Origin: an uncultured Roseovarius sp. | GTDB lineage: Bacteria; Pseudomonadota; Alphaproteobacteria; Rhodobacterales; Rhodobacteraceae | Assembly: GCF_913054395.1 (NCBI RefSeq) | Contig: NZ_CAJXIP010000019.1 | Span: 1-42,202 of the forward strand | Direction: 5' to 3' | DNA: 42,202 bases | Notes under the pieces: generated by a model | Told to the model about the DNA's origin: nothing | What the model saw: only the letters and a program-made list of their open reading frames with translations | Databases searched by the model: none | Translations under genes and position numbers: made by a program | In this document: positions 1 to 8,400 of the stretch, piece by piece | Layout: each line of letters begins with the position of its first letter | Position numbering within the stretch: the stretch's first letter is position 1

Positions 1-1241
1 AAATCCTTTTCATCCATCAGAATTTCCCCGGCCAATACAAGCACCTCGCCCCGCTTCTGGCAGCTCAAAGACATCAATGCGTGGCTTTGACACTCCGGGT
101 GAAAGAGCCGACCAACTGGCAAGGGGTACGGGTTCTGCCCTATGCCCTGCCGGAACGGGACGGTCAAAAAGTTCATCCCTGGCTTATCGATCTCGATACC
201 AAGGTGACGCGCGGCGAGGCCTGTTACCGGGCCGCCCGCAAGATGCGCGATGCGGGTTTCGAACCCGATCTCATTCTGGCGCATCCGGGCTGGGGCGAAT
301 CGATGTTTCTGCGCGATGTCTGGCCAAAGGCGCGGATGGGGCTTTACTGCGAACTTTATCACCACGCGGGGTTTCCGCATCTGAATTTCGACCCCGAATT
401 CGCCGGCAAATCCCCCGAGATCGAACCGCTGCGCATTCGGATGAAAAACCTCAACAACCACCTGCATTTCGACCTTGCCCATGCCGGCATCAGCCCGACA
501 GCCTTTCAGGCCGATAGCTTTCCCGCCCCCTTCCGCGACCGCATCACCCTAAGCCATGATGGCATCGACACGGTTCAGGCCTGCCCTGATCCGGATGCGC
601 GGCTGACCATCGAGGGGCAATGCGATGTCACCCGCAAGGATGAGGTGATCACCTTCGTGAACCGCAATCTCGAACCTTACCGCGGCTATCACATCTTCAT
701 GCGCGCGCTGCCCCGGCTTTTGCGCAAACGCCCGAACGCGACGATACTTATCGTTGGTGGCGATGAGGTTAGCTATGGCGCGCGCGCGCCGAAGGGGCAG
801 ACCTGGAAACAGATCTTCATCGACGAGGTGCGCGACCAGATTTCAGATGCCGATTGGAATCGGGTGCGGTTTCTCGGGCGCATCCCTTATGATCAGTTCC
901 TGCGCCTGCTTCAGGTCAGCCGGGTGCATGTTTACCTGACCTATCCCTTCGTGCTGAGCTGGAGCCTGCTTGAGGCGATGAGCTGTGGTGCGGCGATCGT
1001 GGCCGGTGACACCGCCCCCGTGCGCGAGGTGATCCGCGATGGGGAAACCGGGCGGTTGGTCGATTTCTTTGATGGCGATGCCCTGGTCGGTCAGGTCTGC
1101 GATCTGCTGGAAGACGGCGCGGCGCGCAGGCGTTTGGGCGAAACCGCGCGCAATACGATCCGCGCGCAGTATGATCTTCATACGATCTGCCTGCCGCGAC
1201 AACTCGACTGGGTCACCGATGTGATGGATCAGCCGCTTTAG
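1..1241 (+). CDS. GT4-family glycosyltransferase, 5' end just cut by window edge
   Basis: Retaining GT-B glycosyltransferase, probably adding a sugar to a surface polysaccharide at the inner face of the membrane. The frame is open from base 3 and reads ILFIHQNFPGQYKHLAPLL, the usual N-terminus of this family. Bases 1-2 (aa) fit a Lys codon, so probably only ATG plus one base is missing and the full protein is about 414 aa. The C-terminal half carries GT4 signatures: a FVNRNLEPYRGYHIFMRALP-like nucleotide-sugar domain start, RVRFLGRIPYDQFLRLLQVSRVHVY, and SLLEAMSCGAAIVAGDTAPVREVI with the conserved E-x7-E-like acid pattern. A GTG at 81 is an in-frame internal codon and not the start. A strong terminator follows at 1261-1295. 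With the genes at 6144-8321 it suggests an exopolysaccharide locus that continues to the left. Donor and acceptor sugars cannot be read from sequence. Confidence 0.88.
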   Translation, partial: ILFIHQNFPGQYKHLAPLLAAQRHQCVALTLRVKEPTNWQGVRVLPYALPERDGQKVHPWLIDLDTKVTRGEACYRAARKMRDAGFEPDLILAHPGWGESMFLRDVWPKARMGLYCELYHHAGFPHLNFDPEFAGKSPEIEPLRIRMKNLNNHLHFDLAHAGISPTAFQADSFPAPFRDRITLSHDGIDTVQACPDPDARLTIEGQCDVTRKDEVITFVNRNLEPYRGYHIFMRALPRLLRKRPNATILIVGGDEVSYGARAPKGQTWKQIFIDEVRDQISDADWNRVRFLGRIPYDQFLRLLQVSRVHVYLTYPFVLSWSLLEAMSCGAAIVAGDTAPVREVIRDGETGRLVDFFDGDALVGQVCDLLEDGAARRRLGETARNTIRAQYDLHTICLPRQLDWVTDVMDQPL

Positions 1242-1260
1242 CCAGGCCCCGGATTTGACG

Positions 1261-1295
1261 CGCCGTGCCGGGGAAAACACCCCGGCAGGCGTTTT
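1261..1295 (+). terminator. Rho-independent terminator after the GT4 gene
   Basis: Arms TGCCGGGG (1266-1273) and CCCCGGCA (1280-1287) form an 8-bp stem around AAAACA. It extends by CGCC (1261-1264) with GGCG (1288-1291) across a bulged G, and TTTT follows at 1292-1295. It sits between the convergent glycosyltransferase and DUF3576 genes. The U-run favours the plus strand. Confidence 0.85.
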
Positions 1296-1302
1296 GCCTC
1301 AA

Positions 1303-1797
1303 TCAGAACCGCGCGGCGTCAATCCGCAACTGGCGAGCCCGGTTCAAAATCGCATCCTCGACCGCGCGCTCGGTAGCGGCGCTTACCGGTCCGCCACGGG
1401 TTTGCAGCGCCACGTTAAGTGCCCGCGCATCAAGCGCCGGATCACTGATCAACACGGTGGCACGATAGGCCTGGCCGCCGCCCGGAGGGGTGCCAAAGCC
1501 GGTCGAAATCACACCGGTGAACGGGTCGGCCGCCTCGACCGGCAGGAAATCGAGCACCTGAAGCGTGGCGGTCCACAAAAAGCGGTTTACCTTGACCTGA
1601 TCCTTGGCGCCCTTGAAGGCATCAAGAATAGAGGTGCCGTCGCCGCGTGTGTTGGCCTCGCGTCCGCTTTTGACACGCATCGCCTCCGGGTCAAGCTTTG
1701 CATCCTTAAAAGCGCCGCATCCGGTGACGAGCACAAGGCAGGCCGCGCAGAGGCCAGCGATATTCATACGGGATTTGATCATTGCACCGTCCGACAC
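1303..1797 (-). CDS. DUF3576 family lipoprotein
   Basis: Putative outer-membrane lipoprotein of 164 aa. A short basic N-terminus (KSR) is followed by a hydrophobic stretch and the lipobox LVTGC, with Cys27 as the predicted lipidated residue. The mature part has the DUF3576 signature VNRFLWTATLQVLDFLP-x-ADPFTGVI. That family is known in alphaproteobacteria as short lipoproteins of unknown function. Start: a GTG at 1797 lies five bases after GGGAAGAG and is preferred. An ATG at 1782 would give a 159-aa version with the same lipobox. It is convergent with the GT4 gene and divergent from yggS. No enzymatic motif is visible; a structural or envelope-assembly role is only a guess. Confidence 0.82.
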   Translation of the reverse strand: MSDGAMIKSRMNIAGLCAACLVLVTGCGAFKDAKLDPEAMRVKSGREANTRGDGTSILDAFKGAKDQVKVNRFLWTATLQVLDFLPVEAADPFTGVISTGFGTPPGGGQAYRATVLISDPALDARALNVALQTRGGPVSAATERAVEDAILNRARQLRIDAARF

Positions 1798-1925
1798 TGT
1801 TTCTCTTCCCTACTATCCAAGCTGGGCCAAAGGGGCAAGGCGTTTGAGGCGCCTGCATGTACTTGTGCCTGCCCTTCGGGCTGTGGCATGGATAAATGAC
1901 CGCCACTTGTGAAAGGAAATGCGCC

Positions 1926-2579
1926 GTGGGCCTGAGCGAGATCAAAGAGCGCGTGCAAAAAGCCGAGGCCGAGGCCGGGCGCGCGCCCGGCAGTGTGACC
2001 CTCATCGCCGTCTCCAAGGTTCAGCCCGACGCGCGCGTCGAGGCCGTGCTTGAACAGGGCCACCGCACATTCGGTGAGAACCGCGTGCAGGAGGCGGCCG
2101 GCAAATGGCCCGGTTTTCGCGAGCGTTATGACGGGATCGACCTGCATCTGATCGGCCCGCTTCAGACCAACAAGGCCCGTCAGGCCTTTGACCTGTTTCA
2201 GGCGATCCACTCGGTCGACCGCCCCAAGCTGGCCCGGACCATCGCCCGCCTTGCACAGGAAACCGGCCACTGCCCCGATCTGTTCCTTCAGGTCAACACC
2301 GGCGAAGAAGACCAGAAAGCCGGCGTTCTGCCGGCGGATGCGGATGCCTTTGTGGCCGAATGCCGTACGCTTGATTTGCCGGTCAAGGGCCTGATGTGCA
2401 TCCCGCCGGTCGACGAAGAACCAAGCCTGCATTTCGCGCTTCTGGCAAAGATGGCGGCGCGCAACGGGCTGACGGGCCTGTCGATGGGCATGAGCGGCGA
2501 TTTCGAGCGCGCCATCGCCCTTGGGGCCACCCACGTCCGGGTCGGCAGCGCGATCTTCGGCGAGCGCGACTACGCCTAG
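1926..2579 (+). CDS. yggS: YggS/PLPBP family pyridoxal phosphate homeostasis protein
   Basis: PLP-binding protein of the YggS/PROSC family, a cytosolic single-domain fold-III barrel that buffers PLP and affects amino-acid and keto-acid pools. The 217-aa product has the family landmarks in order: LIAVSKVQP with PLP lysine 31, FGENRVQEAAGKW, LHLIGPLQTNKAR, IHSVDRPKLA, LFLQVNTGEEDQKAG, LSMGMSGDFERAIALGATHVRVGSAIFG. The GTG at 1926 is chosen because the family starts MGLSEI-like and an AGGAAA sequence lies 5' of it. An upstream in-frame codon at 1896 would add 10 non-conserved residues. The stop codon lies in CTAG, which is also the stop of the convergent gene on the other strand (4-bp overlap). 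Confidence 0.95.
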   Translation: MGLSEIKERVQKAEAEAGRAPGSVTLIAVSKVQPDARVEAVLEQGHRTFGENRVQEAAGKWPGFRERYDGIDLHLIGPLQTNKARQAFDLFQAIHSVDRPKLARTIARLAQETGHCPDLFLQVNTGEEDQKAGVLPADADAFVAECRTLDLPVKGLMCIPPVDEEPSLHFALLAKMAARNGLTGLSMGMSGDFERAIALGATHVRVGSAIFGERDYA

Positions 2580-3073
2580 CCCCTGACGATCAGCCGCGTC
2601 CTTTCGCTGATCTGCGCGGCAATCCGACAAAGATGATCCGGGCGCAGCCCGATACAGCCCGCCGTCGGATAGCCCGGCCGCCGCCAGCGGTGGATGAAGA
2701 TGCACGACCCCCGCCCCGGCACCGCCTCGGGCCAGTTCCAACCGGTCACCAGCACCAGATCATAAAGCGGATCGCCCCGGCGCAACGTCTCGTGACTGTG
2801 GCGATAGGGCGCGCGCACCATCGTGTTATAACCTTCATGGCCCGGATCATCCGACCACAGATCGCCGGGACGGATCGGCATCGCCCAATCGGCGGGGCGC
2901 GCCATACGATCCGGCCGGTACAGCATGCCGACAATCCGATGCACCCCCACCGGTGTCGCCCCGTCACCCTCGCGCTTGTGCGCGGATATCCCGCCCCTCC
3001 CGATACTACAGGGATATCGGCGCCCGCGAAATCGCAGGCCAAGAGGGCTCAGAACAAGATCATCAGGCGTCAT
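2576..3073 (-). CDS. L,D-transpeptidase (YkuD-fold) family protein without signal peptide
   Basis: Carries the YkuD catalytic signature HRWRRPGYPTAGCIGL with His128 and Cys140, which in this family forms an acyl-enzyme for 3-3 peptidoglycan cross-links or protein attachment to peptidoglycan. The protein is 165 aa, smaller than typical periplasmic Ldt enzymes. It has no LysM or PG-binding domain and no signal peptide (it starts MTPDDLVLSPLGLRFRGRR), so it belongs to the compact YkuD subgroup whose location and substrate are unclear. The ATG at 3073 is preferred over the upstream ATG at 3136, whose extra 21 residues do not look like an export signal. It is convergent with yggS (4-bp overlap). 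A dispersed repeat-like element lies upstream at 3139-3173. Confidence 0.85.
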   Translation of the reverse strand: MTPDDLVLSPLGLRFRGRRYPCSIGRGGISAHKREGDGATPVGVHRIVGMLYRPDRMARPADWAMPIRPGDLWSDDPGHEGYNTMVRAPYRHSHETLRRGDPLYDLVLVTGWNWPEAVPGRGSCIFIHRWRRPGYPTAGCIGLRPDHLCRIAAQISERTRLIVRG

Positions 3074-3138
3074 GACCCCGTTGTGCCGCAAATCCCGCCA
3101 CAGGGAAAGTCGCCACAGACCGGTTTTTCGCAGCATGA

Positions 3139-3173
3139 TCTTTCAGCTTTCCAAAAATACTCAAATTCCCCGC
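3139..3173 (-). repeat. Dispersed-type intergenic element, copy 1
   Basis: Read on the minus strand this is CGGGG-AATTTGA-GTATTTTTGGAAAGCTGAAAG. It shares the core TATTTTyGGmAAGmwGAAr with the segment at 21921-21945. I recognise this motif as a common intergenic sequence in roseobacter chromosomes, but that is memory and not a search result. It lies in the short gap between the divergent transpeptidase and SGNH/RTX genes, so it may sit in a promoter or leader. Confidence 0.5.
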
Positions 3174-3259
3174 GCGCCACGGTTGACGCCGACGGTGGCA
3201 AGGCGCGCCTGCTGCGTCTATATTGCCGAAGTGACGGCCTTGCGGGACAGCGGAACGAT

Positions 3260-6160
3260 ATGCATTGGATACGACTTTTTCTCACCGGGCTCGCCATGTT
3301 GACGGCCGACATGGCCCTGGCAGAACGCAACAGCGTCAAAAGCTATATTTTCGGCAACAGCCTGATCAATCACCTCAGTGACAGCCCCGGCACGGCCGTG
3401 CCCTATTGGCTTGGCCAGCTGGCACGCGCGGGCGGCAAGGCCTATGCGGTGTCGGGGCAATGGGGTTTTTTGCGCGACTTTGCCACCCTCCCGCCCAGGC
3501 CGAACTGGTCCTTTCCCGGCGTTACACCGGCAGGCGCGCCGCGGGCCGGTGCCGGGTTTGACACGGTGCTGATCAACCCTGCGAATTTTATTCAGTATCA
3601 GACCCCGGACGCCCCCTATGAAGGCGACAACCCCGGCGCCCAAAGCCCGCTGTCCGCCACGCTCAGGATACTTGACTGGACGCAAGAGACATGGCCCGGC
3701 GCGCGGGTCATGATCTATGAGGGCTGGCCCGATATGGGAGAGTTTGCGCCTGATTTCCCGCCCTCCGGGCGTGGTTTGCGCCGCTGGCATGCGCATGCAT
3801 CGGGAGGGTATCGCGACTGGTATGACAGCTATGTTCAGGGGCTCGGCGCCGCGCGCCCCGGCGTGGATGTGACGCTGGTCCCGGTCTCGTCGATCCTGTC
3901 CGCCCTGCAAACCGGCCTTTTGGCCGACGTGCCGGCAGAGGCGCTTTTCACCGACAACGCACCACATGGCACCGATACGCTCTATTTCCTCGCCGCCCTT
4001 GTCACCTATGGCGCATTTTTTGAGGCCGCGCCGCCCGAAAATTTTGCCCTGCCCGACACGGTGCACCCGGTGGTGCGCGCCAAGTATCCGCAAATCGTGG
4101 CGGAGATTTCCAAGGCGCTTGGGCTAGCCCGCGAGCAGGCACATAATGCGCCTGCCGCCAGTGGCCTGCAAACCGCAAGCGCGATCCTGCCCGGCGTCGG
4201 GGTGCAGAACCCAAGCCTTGGCATGGGGCTGAACGGCATTTCCGACTGGTCAAGCCAGCACCCGTTTCTCGACGTGATGAAAACCGCCCGCCCGTGGATA
4301 GGTCATAGCGCCGGGGAGTGGGGAGCCTTCAGCACCGAGGCCCTGCAAGCGGGCGGGTATCTTGATGCCAACGGCTGGCCGCTTGCGATCCCCGAAGGCG
4401 CCCGTGCGCTTGAGGCGTTCATTCTCACCGACCAACCGGCCGAAGCCAGCCACCTGAACGGTCGCTATCTTTTGCGCTACGACGGCGAGGGTGTGATCCG
4501 GGTGACCGGGCGGGCCGACAATCTGCGCTACAACTATCGCCTGCACGAGGTGCGCTTTGACGTGACCCCGGGCGACGGGCCGGTTGCCCTCAGCCTGTTG
4601 GAAACCGATCCCGGTGATCCGCTGCGCAACATCACGATTGTACGCGAGGATCAGGTCGCATTGCATGACCTTGGAGTGATCTTCAACCCGCTCTGGATCG
4701 ACCGCATCGCCGATTTGCGGGTGCTGCGGTTCATGGACTGGATGTTCACCAATGGCTCGCTTCAGGGCACTTGGGACGACCGCCCGACGCTGAACGATGC
4801 AAGCTATGTCTGGCGCGGCGTTCCGGTCGAGGTGATGGTCGCGCTTGCCAATGAGATCGGCGCCGATCCCTGGTTCAACATGCCCCACGCCGCCGATGAC
4901 CATTATATCCGTGCCTTTGCCGAGTATGTCCGCGATCACCTTGATCCCGCCCTGAGCGCCTATGTGGAATATTCCAACGAGGTCTGGAACTTCATCTTTC
5001 CACAGGCGGTTTGGGCCCGCGATGCCGCCGCTGCCCTCTGGGGCGAGCAGGCGGACGGGGATGGCTGGATTCAATTCGCGGGGCTGCGCGGCGCGCAGAT
5101 GTCGGCGATCTGGCGCGAGGTTTATGGCGCCGGGGCCGCCGCGCGGCTGGTGATGGTGGCGGCCGCCCATACCGGCTGGCCCGGCCTTGAAGAGCCGCTG
5201 TTGCAGGCGCCTTTGGCACTTGCAGGCGGACAGTTGAAGCACCCCCCTGCCGAGGCCTTTGACGCCTATGCCGTCACCGGCTATTTCGGCCATGATCTGG
5301 GCGGTGAGGACACCGTGGAAACCGTGTTGTCATGGCTCACCGCAAGCCGCGCCGTGGCCGAGGCAAAGGCCGTGGAAGATGACCTGTCAGGCGAGGCACG
5401 CGCCGCCTATATTGACGTGCATGAAAACGATCTGGCCTATGATCTGGCGGCGGCAAGCCTGCGGCAGGGATCGTTCCGCGAATTGCTGCAAGAGCTGTTG
5501 CCCTATCACGCCGAGGCCGCCGAACGCCATGGCCTGCGCCTTGTCATGTATGAGGGTGGAAGCCATGTGACCGGCCATGGCACGGCCGTGGACAACGAGG
5601 CGTTGACCGCGTTTTTCACCGCCTTCAACTACACCCCGCAGATGGGCACGCTTTATGACGACCTGTCGGCAGGCTGGTCAAAAGCGGGCGGCACATTGTT
5701 CAATGCTTTCGTCGATGTCGCCGCGCCCTCGAAATGGGGAAGCTGGGGCGCGCTTCGCCACCTTGATGACGACAATCCGCGGTGGAACGCCCTGATGCGC
5801 GCCAATCAGGTTGCGCCGGATTGGGCCGCGAGACGCGCGCCGGGTACATTCCTTCAGGGCATGACCCGGCGGGCCGACGATACCGGCGCAAGGCTCAACG
5901 GAACGGCCAAGGGCGATATCCTTTTGGGCGGGGCGGGCGACGACGTGCTAAGCGGGCATGGCGGCGATGACCGGCTGCACGGCGGCGAGGGCCGTGATCT
6001 TGCGATCCTGCCGGGGGCGCGTGCGGCCTACACAAGCCGCCGCGATGGCCCCCGCGTGATCCTGACCGGACCAGGCGGCAAGGTGACCATGGTTGCGATC
6101 GAGGCCGTGACATTCACTGCCGAGCCGGGTGCCGAGCACGCCCTCAACGATCTGATGTAA
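3260..6160 (+). CDS. Exported SGNH-hydrolase-like / GH-A-like glycosidase / RTX repeat protein
   Basis: A 966-aa secreted multidomain protein. Residues 1-21 are a signal peptide ending ALA/ERN. Residues 27-290 look like an SGNH hydrolase: GNSL with Ser34 in place of GDSL, an Asn in LINPANF, and PDTVHP giving the Asp266/His269 pair. Residues 325-860 look like a clan GH-A barrel: ISDWSSQHPFLDV, VEYSNEVWN with Glu574 as candidate acid/base, and VMYEGG with Glu765 as candidate nucleophile. Similar proteins are often called 'cellulose-binding'. Residues 880-912 hold three or four RTX nonapeptides (GGAGDD, GGDD, GGEGRD), implying Ca2+ binding. A much longer open frame upstream (from 2396) lacks coding character, and the ATG at 3260 gives the signal peptide. 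The end overlaps the convergent glycosyltransferase by 17 bp. Its role in trimming or deacylating a polysaccharide made by its neighbours is inference. Confidence 0.8.
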   Translation: MHWIRLFLTGLAMLTADMALAERNSVKSYIFGNSLINHLSDSPGTAVPYWLGQLARAGGKAYAVSGQWGFLRDFATLPPRPNWSFPGVTPAGAPRAGAGFDTVLINPANFIQYQTPDAPYEGDNPGAQSPLSATLRILDWTQETWPGARVMIYEGWPDMGEFAPDFPPSGRGLRRWHAHASGGYRDWYDSYVQGLGAARPGVDVTLVPVSSILSALQTGLLADVPAEALFTDNAPHGTDTLYFLAALVTYGAFFEAAPPENFALPDTVHPVVRAKYPQIVAEISKALGLAREQAHNAPAASGLQTASAILPGVGVQNPSLGMGLNGISDWSSQHPFLDVMKTARPWIGHSAGEWGAFSTEALQAGGYLDANGWPLAIPEGARALEAFILTDQPAEASHLNGRYLLRYDGEGVIRVTGRADNLRYNYRLHEVRFDVTPGDGPVALSLLETDPGDPLRNITIVREDQVALHDLGVIFNPLWIDRIADLRVLRFMDWMFTNGSLQGTWDDRPTLNDASYVWRGVPVEVMVALANEIGADPWFNMPHAADDHYIRAFAEYVRDHLDPALSAYVEYSNEVWNFIFPQAVWARDAAAALWGEQADGDGWIQFAGLRGAQMSAIWREVYGAGAAARLVMVAAAHTGWPGLEEPLLQAPLALAGGQLKHPPAEAFDAYAVTGYFGHDLGGEDTVETVLSWLTASRAVAEAKAVEDDLSGEARAAYIDVHENDLAYDLAAASLRQGSFRELLQELLPYHAEAAERHGLRLVMYEGGSHVTGHGTAVDNEALTAFFTAFNYTPQMGTLYDDLSAGWSKAGGTLFNAFVDVAAPSKWGSWGALRHLDDDNPRWNALMRANQVAPDWAARRAPGTFLQGMTRRADDTGARLNGTAKGDILLGGAGDDVLSGHGGDDRLHGGEGRDLAILPGARAAYTSRRDGPRVILTGPGGKVTMVAIEAVTFTAEPGAEHALNDLM

Positions 6161-7379
6161 GCGCCCGCCGCACGCCCTTGATCAGGGTCTCGGCCCCAAG
6201 GGACGAGCGGAAATGATCCACGACCCGGCGTCGTCCCGCCTCTGAGAGGGCCGCACAAAGCGCAGGGTCGCCCGCCAGGGCGGCAATTGAATCGGCAAGC
6301 CTTTCCGGATCTTTCGGCGGCACGAGCATGCCGTCCTGCCCATGGGTGATAAGCTCTCGCACACCGCCCGCATCGGTGCCGATAGTGGGCACGCCACAGG
6401 CCATCGCCTCCATATAGGCGACACCAAGCGGTTCGTGCCAGCTTGCCAGCACAAAGACATCCGCCGCCAAGAGGTGACGGCGCACCTCGGCGGCACTTAT
6501 CGCCCCCAACAACCGCGCGTTTCGGTCAAGGCCAAGGCCATCCAGATGCGCCTGAAGGTCCTGATGATAGCCCGCGCCGCCGACGTCATCCTCGCCCGCG
6601 ATATCAAGCTCTGCATCGACGCCACGATCAAGCAGGAGACGCAGTGCACTCAGCAGATCCTGATGCCCCTTGACCATGTTCAACCGACCACAGGCAAAAA
6701 GCCGCAAGGGCGCGCCGGGTGCGGGCGGCTGATAGGGCGTCGTGCGCTTGAAATCTTCGGTGTCGACGCCCATCGGCTGAACCGTCACATCGCGCGGAAG
6801 ATCAGGCCCAAGTTCCGCCTCGGCCTCGGCCAGCAATTTGCGGGTGATGATGGTGGCAAAGCTGGCATGGCGCCATTTGATCCCCTGACCGGGGCCATAA
6901 TCCGACATCGGCCCATGCAGGGTCAGGCTATAGCTTGGTCCGCCCATACGCCGGGCCAATGCACAGATAAGCGCGGCGCGACCACAGGAATGGCTATGCA
7001 CATGATCAATCCCGCGCGCGCGGCACTCGGCGACAAGACGGTACGCGGCTGGCAGGCAGACCAGGGCATCGCGCAAAAACGCCTTGCCGCCCCCCTCGCC
7101 CAGAATATCGCCCCAGGGCGCGTGCAACAGCCCCCCAAGCACCCGACGCGGCGCGGCTTCGCCGAGATAGATGGTGTGCGCCATCGCCTCTTTTGACCAG
7201 TCATGCGAGATCAGGCCCGGCGGCGGTGGCCGGGTGCTGAACAGCGTCGTCTCAACACCCAGCCGCGCCAGATCCGCCAGTTCGCGCCAGAAAAAGATAT
7301 GTGTCTGGCCCGGAAACTGTGGCACGAGATAGCCCAATTTCAGGGGCGCATCCTGTTTTGCGGGCTTGGGGTCTGACAT
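6144..7379 (-). CDS. GT4-family glycosyltransferase
   Basis: Cytoplasmic GT-B glycosyltransferase of 411 aa, of the type found in exopolysaccharide or colanic-acid-like clusters. The N-terminal domain begins LKLGYLVPQFPGQTHIFFWREL. HVHSHSCGRAALICALARR and YSLTLHGP mark the acceptor side. The C-terminal donor domain has LFACGRLNMVKGHQDLL and HEPLGVAYMEAMACGVPTIGT, including the conserved E-x7-E. The ATG at 7379 is preceded by a GCGGAA-type ribosome site. A 103-residue upstream extension in the same frame has no similarity to the fold and was rejected. The last codons overlap the 3' end of the SGNH/RTX gene by 17 bp. It is divergent from the GT2 gene, with 96 bp between them. Sugar specificity is unknown. 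Confidence 0.9.
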   Translation of the reverse strand: MSDPKPAKQDAPLKLGYLVPQFPGQTHIFFWRELADLARLGVETTLFSTRPPPPGLISHDWSKEAMAHTIYLGEAAPRRVLGGLLHAPWGDILGEGGGKAFLRDALVCLPAAYRLVAECRARGIDHVHSHSCGRAALICALARRMGGPSYSLTLHGPMSDYGPGQGIKWRHASFATIITRKLLAEAEAELGPDLPRDVTVQPMGVDTEDFKRTTPYQPPAPGAPLRLFACGRLNMVKGHQDLLSALRLLLDRGVDAELDIAGEDDVGGAGYHQDLQAHLDGLGLDRNARLLGAISAAEVRRHLLAADVFVLASWHEPLGVAYMEAMACGVPTIGTDAGGVRELITHGQDGMLVPPKDPERLADSIAALAGDPALCAALSEAGRRRVVDHFRSSLGAETLIKGVRRALTSDR

Positions 7380-7475
7380 CTGCTGTTCCGCTTTTGAAAG
7401 GTTTGCTAAACAGGGACTTAGCACAGGACGCACAGTCGCATAAGATTTGCGGGCAAAAGAATTGGAAACCCACTG

Positions 7476-8321
7476 TTGACGGACCACGCCAGACCCAGCC
7501 TGAGCATCATCATCCCCGCCCATAACGAGGCAGGGATGATCGGGCCATGCCTTGATGCGCTGTTTGCGTCGGACTGGAGCGACGGCGGGGTCGAAGTGAT
7601 CGTGGTCGCCAATGGCTGTTCGGACGCGACTGTGCCCGAGGCCGAGGCCTATGCGGGCGCAGCGCAGGCGCGTGGCTGGCAGTTGCAAGTGCTTGATCTT
7701 GTCGAGGGCAGCAAACCCGGCGCGCTCAACGCGGGCGAACGGACGGCGACGGGCGATATCCGTGCCTATCTTGATGCCGATGTGCAGATCGACCCCCGCC
7801 TTTTGTCCGAGATTTCAGGCGCCCTCGCCGGGGATACGCCCGCTTATGCCAGTGGCCGTGTCCAAATCCCCTCGCCGCACAATGCCTTTAGCCGGGCCTA
7901 TGCCCGGTTTTACCGTCAGGTGCCGTTCTTTCATCATGGCGTGCCGGGCTGTGGGTTTTTCGCGATGAACCGCGCCGGGCGGGCGCGGTGGGGCGACTGG
8001 CCCGCGATCATTTCGGATGACACATTCGCACGGCTGAACTTTGCCCCGGCGGAACGGATCGCGGTCAAGGCCGGGTATTGCTGGCCCATCGTAGAAGGGT
8101 TCGGCGCGCTTGTGAAAGTGCGGCGCAGACAGGATCGCGGCGTCCGCGAGTTTGCCGAGAGATATCCGGCGCTTTTGGTCAATGACGATACGCGCCCCGG
8201 CGCATGCGCATGGCTCCCCCGCGCGGCCCTGCGTGCACCGGTCGGATTCCTGGCCTATGTGGCGGTCGCCATTGCGGTCAGAACCGGCAAAAGCAGCGGC
8301 GAATGGACACGCGGGCGCTAA
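7476..8321 (+). CDS. GT2-family glycosyltransferase
   Basis: Inverting GT-A glycosyltransferase of 281 aa. The sequence shows SLSIIIPAHNEAGMIGPCLDAL at the N-terminus, VIVVANGCSDAT, a GSKPGALNAGE motif, and the metal-binding DADVQID (DxD). C-terminal helices (PVGFLAYVAVAIAVR) may touch the membrane. The start is a TTG at 7476; no in-frame ATG or GTG was found just upstream, and GGAAACC is a weak ribosome site. It lies 79 bp upstream of a truncated flippase on the same strand, so the two may once have been part of a longer polysaccharide operon. Donor and acceptor are unknown. It could be an exopolysaccharide or a lipopolysaccharide-side-chain enzyme. Confidence 0.88.
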   Translation: MTDHARPSLSIIIPAHNEAGMIGPCLDALFASDWSDGGVEVIVVANGCSDATVPEAEAYAGAAQARGWQLQVLDLVEGSKPGALNAGERTATGDIRAYLDADVQIDPRLLSEISGALAGDTPAYASGRVQIPSPHNAFSRAYARFYRQVPFFHHGVPGCGFFAMNRAGRARWGDWPAIISDDTFARLNFAPAERIAVKAGYCWPIVEGFGALVKVRRRQDRGVREFAERYPALLVNDDTRPGACAWLPRAALRAPVGFLAYVAVAIAVRTGKSSGEWTRGR

Positions 8322-8400
8322 CGCCCTGCGAATTCAATGGAATTGTCGCAGAACTGCCGTAATGTTAGGCGAAAGCCGGGCGCGTCGTAGCAGGGTAGGT

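Noticed and set aside
250..290. tRNA-like GCGGGTTTCGAACCC stretch resembling a T-arm.
   Set aside because: It lies inside the GT4 coding region and no acceptor, D or anticodon arms surround it.
1779..2741. A 320-codon minus-strand open frame over yggS.
   Set aside because: yggS carries all its family motifs on the plus strand; the antisense product has none.
2396..3259. A 288-codon open stretch in frame upstream of the SGNH/RTX protein.
   Set aside because: It runs through yggS and antisense to the transpeptidase gene, lacks family similarity, and would bury a good signal peptide starting at 3260.
7380..7688. N-terminal extension of the GT4 gene (103 residues).
   Set aside because: It overlaps the GT2 gene on the other strand and has no glycosyltransferase similarity; the fold starts at LKLGYLVPQF just after the ATG at 7379.
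8152..8400. Upstream extension of the truncated flippase.
   Set aside because: It overlaps the end of the GT2 gene in another frame and has no membrane or family character.
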